DNA from: Mytilinidion resinicola
Taxonomy: Eukaryota > Ascomycota > Dothideomycetes > Mytilinidiales > Mytilinidiaceae
Assembly: GCF_010093595.1 (NCBI RefSeq)
Contig: NW_022985440.1
Location: 1,876,549-1,940,548 of the forward strand
Length of the DNA stretch: 64,000 nt
Direction: 5' to 3'
Made by a program: the position numbers and the translations under genes
Shown: positions 57,743 to 64,000 of the stretch, in pieces
How the letters are laid out: every line of letters starts with the position of its first letter
Position numbering within the stretch: the stretch's first letter is position 1
Notes under the pieces: generated by a model
What the model was told of the DNA's origin: nothing
Seen by the model: the letters and a program-made list of their open reading frames with translations, nothing else
The model's database searches: none

Positions 57743-58379
57743 GTTCTGCAATCCGGCGATGGATGGAAGTGGTGATACGCTTTTGGGCGATTGCACAGTT
57801 GTGTACATTTGAGATAGCCTGGTGATGAGGTGAGCTTATTGGTGCGACGGGTGCCGATTCGACTCTGGTTGTTCGTTGAGATAGTTCCGATTTGTGAATA
57901 GGTGATGGAGGAAATTGTATACATATTGAGATGCACATGTACATATGCGGAGGATGTAGACATACGCAGAAATCGAAAAGAAAGAGCATTTTACCGAAAT
58001 TCTTCTAGTTTCTTAGAACAGTCTCTAGTTGATGCTTGCAGACTATCTTTTGAAGATGCTTGACGGGACGTATGCTAGCTGATTTGAGGAAATCCTGGAT
58101 ATTTCAGCTATAGGTGTTCGACATCGATGAGCTCTTGAGTAGTGCTGATGCGGAGGGAGTTATGCTGATGGTGTGTGTTGGAAAAGGGATAGAGCTTGAG
58201 GATGTATTAGGTAGTGATGGACCCTTGGACCGTGCGTCACGTCTTGGCAGGGTGTAGAATATTCTAACGTGAGATACAACGTCCATCAGCTTAATCCCAA
58301 ACCTAATGCCCAAGTAGCAATCCCACAATGGTCCTATTGAGGGCTCGTGGGTCAGGCGCCACCTCACACTCATCGCCGT
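57743..58379. other. Intergenic stretch
   Basis: No gene seen. Minus-strand frames here (57675-57989 and 58104-58496) are shadows or chance frames. Confidence 0.5.
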
Positions 58380-59100
58380 TGTAGCTTTAAAGCGCTTCCG
58401 CCCACATGCGTCGTCTGTACTCTTCCTTACAAACGGCCTGTGTGTCAAATATAGCCCATTCCAACACCTTTCCGATGCCGCCACCATGCAGTACATCGCC
58501 TCTCATACCTCTATACCCGTTCCTAAAGTACACTGCGCTTTTGAAAGGAAGGGAACTACATACATCGTCATGTCACGAATAGCGGGCTCGCCAATTGGCC
58601 ACGAATGGGAACAAAGACCTAAAGAGTCAAAGAACGCTTGCTAAAGCAGTTGAAAAACACATATAACCGGCTTGCGATCGCTCCAACCTCCACATGCGGG
58701 TGTCGTTGAAGGTGTGGACGGGGGCAAACTTTATGATATGCGTCTCTCGGACGGGCTTCAGGGATTCGGCCCTTTCAATACAGTACATGAGTTTCATTCA
58801 TTTCCCAGAGGCGGGATAAGTGCGTCCCCAGAACAGATCCCGGAAGTCAACGAGTTGATTAAGAAGCAAGAGAGCTCTCAATCCTCCACCCGCTTTACAC
58901 ATGGCGACTTGAATAGTATGAACGTGCTTGTCAAGGGAGACGATGTAGTAGGCATCATCGACTGGGATACGGCTGGCTGGTATCCAGAGTACTGGGAATA
59001 TACTACCGCTTCCAATGTCAGCCCGTACAATGAGTTCTGGAAGGATGAGATCTGCAAGTTTCTTGAACAAGTCAGACAGAAATACTTCGGAGCATTTTAA
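58380..59100 (+). pseudogene. Aminoglycoside phosphotransferase (APH)-like kinase, frame disturbed
   Basis: The frame reads KRFRPHASSVLFLTNGLCVK, SPFQHLSDAATMQYIASHTS, IPVPKVHCAFERKGTTYIVM and SRIAGSPIGHEW, all typical APH N-lobe features. The catalytic-loop region FTHGDLNSMNVLV is followed by the DFG-like IIDWDTAGWYPEYWEY. Between about 58631 and 58672 the frame shifts and then returns: the best match (ERLLKQLKNTYNRL) is in a neighbouring frame, flanked on both sides by the first. Two compensating indels or a missed micro-exon could explain this. The start upstream of 58380 is unclear. Such fungal APH-like kinases have unknown substrates. Confidence 0.65.
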
Positions 59101-59248
59101 TCTGATGAAGGACCAGCCTTGCTCTGTGAATATGTCTACTATCTGCCCGGAATCCATCTCCTTTCCGGTTGTCGCAACCCGATGCGGAGTGACTAGCATA
59201 ACAAATGCGCCGAGTCTATCTGCTATTCCATACAAGTCATTTTGTACT

Positions 59249-59779
59249 TTATGGAATAACTTCCTTCTCCTCCAGCAAATCGCACGTGGGAACTGTGCCC
59301 GCCTTCCATGTCCCCGACCCGTCATACCTCCTTTGCTGCCGCTTCCGCCCGACATAAGTCGTCGACGCTTGTTCAATCTTCGGCTAGTTTGTCACCCTTG
59401 TTCCTAAGCTCCTCCGATCTGCTTCCGAGGCCGCAAGCGCATCTCTGACCCAATGACAACATCTCCACGCTGGATTGCCTTGCACGAGAGGTACTGCAGC
59501 AAGTGTCACGGCAAATTGAGCTCCATTTGTAACCTTCCCAATCATGACCCGCGCAAGGAGCATACTGGTCTGTGCCAATGGAATCTCCAATGCTTCGTAG
59601 TGCCATCTGACTTTCCCTGGTCTGGTTGGATCGAGCCACTCTCTTGTGTGGTATCGGCGACCTCGACCGCCTTCGACTTCCTTCTTGGGTCCTACGATGA
59701 TCGCCCAGTGGTAGGTGTTGGGGTCTTGCCCGCCGCGAGCATATAGCGCAATGTAGGTCCTGACCAGAGAATCTTTCAC
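59249..59779 (-). pseudogene. DUF6914-like protein paralogue, cut by an in-frame TAG
   Basis: MKDSLVRTYIALYARGGQDP, then WAIIVGPKKE, HYEALEIPLAQ, MLLARVMIGKV, AVTLAAVPLVQGNP and WVRDALAA match, in order, the neighbouring plus-strand gene at 60347-60916. The frame ends with TAG at 59384-59386. Beyond it the same frame stays open to TAA at 59249-59251, with KAGTVPTCDLLEEKEVIP corresponding to the C-terminus of the paralogue. One TGG-to-TAG type change would therefore explain the truncation. The family is uncharacterised in fungi; my name for it rests on recall of the LHLALYARPKHP-type start. Confidence 0.65.
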
Positions 59780-60346
59780 TTACTAGAGGTGTTGATAATT
59801 AGAGGTTGGTCCGCGTTGATATTCTAGCCCTCGATGCTTTCTTCTTCTCCGTAACAGATGTCTTCAATATCGATCTTCTCCTCGTTTGACTGCGTTTACA
59901 TCTGTTCAATTCTTGGATATCACTGATTTATAGACTTTGAAAGTAAGTTCTATTTTAAACACATCATCTATATTTATTCTTCACAAAACATCCAGCGTTT
60001 CGCGTCGCCTTATATTTTGATGCCATGTTCAGAATGACGAGGTTGCTGGCGACTCGCTTGTTCCATGTGCCGCCAGAACACGTAAAGACCGCAGCACCCC
60101 ATCTTAAAAGATCATCCACACTGCTCGCACCGTTCTGCACTCGAAATACGCAACCCCCGAATAATCGATGCTGCGCGAAAGCCTATCAGTACGCGCCTCC
60201 AAAAACGGCGCCACAGAACCAACAGTTCCTGGAAACAGTCCCGCGGAGCCGCCGAGTTGCTCCGCCATTGTCGTCTCGCGATCGGCCATAGTTATAACCA
60301 GCTGTGCCGCCCCCGTTCGTCTCCGCCTCAATTCAACCCGTAAGCC
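59780..60346. promoter_or_regulatory. Shared upstream region of the divergent paralogue pair
   Basis: 567 bp between the two start codons, with genes transcribed outwards in both directions. No specific motif is assigned. Confidence 0.45.
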
Positions 60347-60916
60347 ATGCCTAGCAATAAGCCTCGCCTCCACCTCGCCCTCTACGCGCGTCCCAAACAC
60401 CCGGGCAGCTACCACTACGCCCTCTTCATCTCCCCCAAAGGCTCCAGAACCCACCCCCCCACCACCGCAATAAAACATCACGTCAAAAACACGCTGCTCA
60501 ACATTTCCGGCGAGCTCACCCAGCCATGGCGCTACGAGCGCGTTGATATATCGGACGTTTATTTCGAACAACGGTTGCTCGCGCGCATCATCATCGGCAA
60601 ACTGACCGCTCCAGTCGAGGTAGTCGAGAAGGTCATCGCTGCTGTGCCGGTGTATCAGGTTGGGGAGGAGTATCCTGATCCCGGGGAGTTGAATGCGGGG
60701 GTGTTTTCGTGTCGGACGTGGGTGAGGGATGTGCTTGTGGAGTTGGGGACGAAGGCGGTAGTGGTTGGGTTGACGGACTGGGAGGGGGTGCAGAGGGCGG
60801 CGGTGGAGTATGTGGAGAGGAAGAAGGGGGAGGGAAGATGGAGTGGGGAGGGGAAGGGGGAAGCTGGAACAGTACCTCTGTTGGATCTGTTGGAGGGGAG
60901 GGAGGTTGTGGTGTAG
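60347..60916 (+). CDS. DUF6914-like fungal protein, 189 aa
   Basis: A single open frame: KPRLHLALYARPKHPGSYHY, AIKHHVKNTLL, WRYERVDISD, LLARIIIGKLTAP, AAVPVYQVGE, CRTWVRDVLVEL, and an acidic/basic tail ending TVPLLDLLEGREVVV. Family members are short soluble fungal proteins without known function. The conserved HVKN, LLAR and TWVRD boxes suggest a small enzyme-like fold. It is divergently arranged with a broken paralogue. No signal peptide or membrane helix. The long antisense frame over it is a GC-driven shadow. Confidence 0.75.
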   Translation: MPSNKPRLHLALYARPKHPGSYHYALFISPKGSRTHPPTTAIKHHVKNTLLNISGELTQPWRYERVDISDVYFEQRLLARIIIGKLTAPVEVVEKVIAAVPVYQVGEEYPDPGELNAGVFSCRTWVRDVLVELGTKAVVVGLTDWEGVQRAAVEYVERKKGEGRWSGEGKGEAGTVPLLDLLEGREVVV

Positions 60917-61173
60917 GGAGGGATGAGAGGAGGTAGTGTTTCTTCCCCTCCAAGTGGGAAAAGCACTCGACTTCAATCGTCACTTCAGCGTTGAAAAGTT
61001 TCAGACAACAATACAAGATTGTATTTTCGTCTGGGAGTAGCTTATAGACAATAACTTGCAATGAGAGACATCAGAGAAAGACAGGCCAAAACCTTAGCCA
61101 AACCCCATCCATACTCCAAAGAATACCCAATCCCCATATCAATCAATCAATCATCACATCCCCAGCCGCGTGT

Positions 61174-63680
61174 CTACTCGGTGCTCGCACTCCGCCCGCC
61201 CATCTTCTCGATATTGCTCATTATTCTGCTCTTCCCGCTCGTACTCCTGCTAATACCACTCCCCGCAAAGCCGGGCCTCGTCAGCCCACTCGGCCTCACT
61301 GCGCCAGCTCCAGCAGGGCCAACACTCCGCCGCATCTCCTCTTGCGCTGCTTGCTGTGCCTGGAACTCCATCTGCAGCGAGAGCATCTGCTCCGCCGCCG
61401 CGACTAGCTCGCCCTTCTCAACGCGCTCGGCCTCGAGCTCCTTGAGGACTTGCGCGTGGTTGTCGCGCACGGACTGGATCTCGGACTCTAGGCCCGCAAG
61501 TCTAGCTTTCTGCTCCTCAATTTCTGCCTGCTGCGTTTCGAGCTTCTGGAGATCTGCAGCGTTGATAGCCGCTGAAGAGTTCGAAGGAATATCATTCGGC
61601 AGGACTGTGGAAAATGTAGCATCGCGCGCGTGCTGGAGTTCCTCGCACTTCTTTTTGAGGTCTTTGACGTTGGTTTGCAACTCCTTCGTCTTCCGTGCCA
61701 TCTTCTCCTCATACGAGCGTTTCAGCGCCGATACCTTACTCTCATGCTTTTTCTTGTAGATAACGTGGAGCTCCTTGCACAGTGTCGCCACCTTCTCGTC
61801 GATCTGCTTCTGGACTTCCTCGGCCGTGTAGACGGGGCCCTTGGTCGGCTTATCCGTATCCGCTTCCGCGAAGATGGTGGTATCCACGCACTTGCCCTCC
61901 GCCTCTACAGCGCGGCTTTCAGCGTCGTTGGCGCGCGCTTCGGCGTCTTCAATTCGTCGCTCGGCTTCGTCAAGCTTACGGAGAAGCTCCTCGCGCTCCT
62001 GGTCGCTCTTCATGACTTCTTCTTTGATGCTCTTGAGAACAGACTCGACTTCGGTGCCTTTCTTTTCCCACTCGGCTTTCTGCTTTTCGGCGTACTCGCG
62101 CGCACTGCGCTCTTCCCGCACTTGCTCTTGTGCCTCACCTACGCGGCGCTCGGCACTGCTGACGGCTTTCTTGAGACTGCTGACCTCAGCCTCTTTGCCG
62201 GAGAGCGAGGCGGTGAGGGAAGAGACTTGGGATTGAAATCCAGACTTGAGCGACTCAAGTTCACGGATTGTGATGCTGGGTATCGAGCGAGGTGTTGGTG
62301 GCGGAGGAAGTTCGAAATCGAGGAGATTTAGCAAATGACGCTTCTCAGCTGGCGTTGAAGGTACGAAGCTCGACTTGCCAGGGCTGCGCTGGTTTTGGAG
62401 GAATGAAAGTAGATTGGATTCTGTGGAAGATTTTGTAGGAGAGTTACGGCTACGCGTGGGCGAACGTTGGGTTGCCGTTGAGAACGCTTCAATTTGCTGT
62501 GTGAAATCGAGGAGTAGGTTCGTCGTATCGTTATCAGAAAAAATGGCGTTGCCATTGCGACGAGGCGTTGGTGACGGAGACCGGCTTTGATATCTTTTTG
62601 CAGTTGCTGGTGTCGTCAGGAGGTTTGCTCGTGGGGTGGCCATACCCTATAACATGTCAGTATCTGTAAATGCGTGTAGGAGAAGATCAATCGTACCTGG
62701 CTTAAGACAGATTTCGCAGGGCTCCTCACCATAGAGTTTGCAAACTTGGTCATATCAGGCATTTCCGAGAAATTGCTAAAGCAGGTATCGTCGACCATCG
62801 TAGACGGGCCATCTGGGCCGTCCGGGTTGAACTCCGAAAAGCTGTCAAACTCAGCAGACCCATGGCTGTCTGAACGGGACTCTGAAGAGTTCTCCTTTTG
62901 TTGCGTCTCGTGGTGCGTCTCGTGGTGTGCCTCGTAGTGGCTCTCGCTCTGCGTTTCCTCCAGTATCTTCATAGCAATTGTGAGGCCTTCATTCTCTCGC
63001 AGAGTTTGTTCCACCCGCTCAGATGATGTGCGCTTTATCGGAGACGGTCTGGCTGATTCGTGGTGCTCTTGGCTGGACTTCCGGAGCTTTGGTTCTGGCT
63101 GATCTTCATGTTCGATGGACATGCGTTTGGTGGCGGACGATCTTGTAGACGATCTTGAAAGTGTAGTTTGCTCATCCTGAACGGATCTGCGTAGAGGCGA
63201 TTCTGATCTCTCAACAGAGCTGCGCTTGCTAGGGGATAGCTTCAAGGGCGACGTGCGGTTGTGACTGGACTCACGAAGAGCGTGCTCTTCCTCATCCACG
63301 ATACTGTAATTGATCGGCGATGTCTTCTTCGAGGACAGTCTTTCCGGAATGGGTGGAGACTTGGTGGGTGTAGTCTTCTCCAATTCTCCAAACAATTGTT
63401 TACTCGGCGAATCCAGTGCCTTCACCGGGGAGGACCTGTCCTTGAAACCGAATCCCTTCTTTGGCGACAAGCGCTTGATAGCTGAGGCAAAGTTGTTGTC
63501 GTCTAGTGGTGTTTTCTTGGTGGGAGTAGAGGCGGTGTCGCGCGGCGCAACATTCTCCTGGTCGACTTCGACATGTTCTACGAAAGGCGAGCTTGGTGGA
63601 TCGCTCCAGTCGATCACATCTTCGTCCATGATATTGGCACTCGTACGGGGCGGGCTGTGGGCGTCGAGCACGGTAGACAT
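61174..63680 (-). CDS. snaD: Spindle pole body-associated protein of the Cut12/SnaD family, 818 aa
   Basis: Two exons, 63680-62697 and 62646-61174, joined across a 50-bp GT-AG intron (SVLSQ to GMATPRAN). The N-terminal half is Ser/Pro-rich with many SP/TP sites (KRLSPKKGFG, TSPLKLSPSKRSS), consistent with cell-cycle kinase control, and contains a FSNFSEMPDMTKFA box. The C-terminal half has a long coiled coil from about residue 450: ELESLKSGFQSQVSSLTASL, then ERRVGEAQEQVREERS, EERAEL-type heptads and EEVQKQIDEKVATLCKELH. This matches fungal spindle-pole-body proteins related to S. pombe Cut12 and A. nidulans SnaD. It would scaffold mitotic entry and spindle formation. I chose the start at Met31 of the longer frame (MSTVLDAHSPP) because the preceding 30 codons are Gln/His/Thr-rich leader-like sequence. 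The gene symbol is inferred. Confidence 0.82.
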
Positions 63681-64000
63681 GGTGGTTGTGGTTGTGTTGC
63701 AATTGAAGAATGGCGGAGGTGGGTGCTGTTGATGGGGATGCTTTTGTTGTTGGCAGACCCGAGTAAACACACGAGCCTTGACCTCTCAGCGACTAATGCG
63801 CGTGAATTATTGGGGTCGACCAATCAGATTATTCCATTGAAGATATAAATCGAAATCTCAACTTTGATGCCAAATGTTTGGTAGAAGTGTCTCATGAGTA
63901 GTCCTAAATGATTCCACTGGTAAACTCCCGCAAAAGCCAAATCTACATGATTCGAAGAGTGCGTTATATCCTCATAGCTGTATAGAATATCCTCCCTCAT
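63681..64000. promoter_or_regulatory. Upstream region of the spindle-pole-body gene
   Basis: 320 bp to the window end; an inverted-repeat-free, unremarkable promoter region. The plus-strand frames here are shadows. Confidence 0.45.

Noticed and set aside
60104..60976. 290-codon minus-strand frame
   Set aside because: It lies antisense to the DUF6914-like gene; its Pro/His-rich sequence reflects the GC-biased codon use of the real gene.
61630..62331. 233-codon plus-strand frame
   Set aside because: Antisense shadow of the coiled-coil part of the spindle-pole-body gene.

Overview
The window is nuclear DNA of a filamentous ascomycete (Pezizomycotina). The evidence is spliced genes with 49-100 bp GT-AG introns, fungal-specific families (HET, NB-ARC/TPR and WD40 STAND proteins, DUF3435, DUF7730, a Cut12/SnaD-like spindle-pole protein, mitoribosomal mL50) and long AT-rich blocks scarred by repeat-induced point mutation (RIP). 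In those blocks nearly every stop codon can be explained as CAG, CAA or TGG changed to TAG or TAA. I cannot place the organism below subphylum.

Layout. (1) 1-4.2 kb: the tail of a WD40 protein, a 1.26 kb fold-back element, and an NB-ARC/TPR gene on the minus strand whose C-terminal third is nearly intact while its NB-ARC part is heavily RIP-mutated. (2) About 3.2-25.1 kb: one large RIP block. It holds a structurally complete chromodomain-bearing Ty3/gypsy element (11159-18890, with LTRs and a 5-bp target duplication), several unidentified repeat clusters, and on the minus strand at about 23.9-25.7 kb a RIP-degraded DUF3435 tyrosine-recombinase gene, the family of Starship captains. (3) 25.6-30.8 kb: a minisatellite, a GC-normal island, a RIP-degraded gypsy pol fragment, a 710-base assembly gap, and a LINE relic split by a solo LTR with its own target duplication. 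(4) 30.8-42.7 kb: mostly ordinary genes: a truncated hydantoinase-type pseudogene at the block edge, an amidase, an F-box protein, a DUF7730 protein, mL50, and one broken gene. (5) 43.7-60.9 kb: accessory DNA with a 730-bp hAT-type MITE, HET fragments, a small cysteine-rich secreted protein, a broken P450, a WW-domain protein, a Copia gag/TPR junction, a secreted protein with a premature stop, a phosphotransferase-like gene and a divergent paralogue pair with one broken copy. (6) 61.2-63.7 kb: an intact spindle-pole-body gene.

Biologically this is a gene-rich arm next to a RIP-silenced transposon island. The non-self-recognition genes (STAND/NLR-like, HET) and secreted or metabolic accessory genes near the island are nearly all broken, many by single C-to-T-type nonsense changes. 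The housekeeping genes (mL50, spindle-pole gene, F-box, amidase) are intact. The most notable single item is the dead DUF3435 captain-like recombinase at the edge of the RIP block. No intact novel multi-gene system was found.
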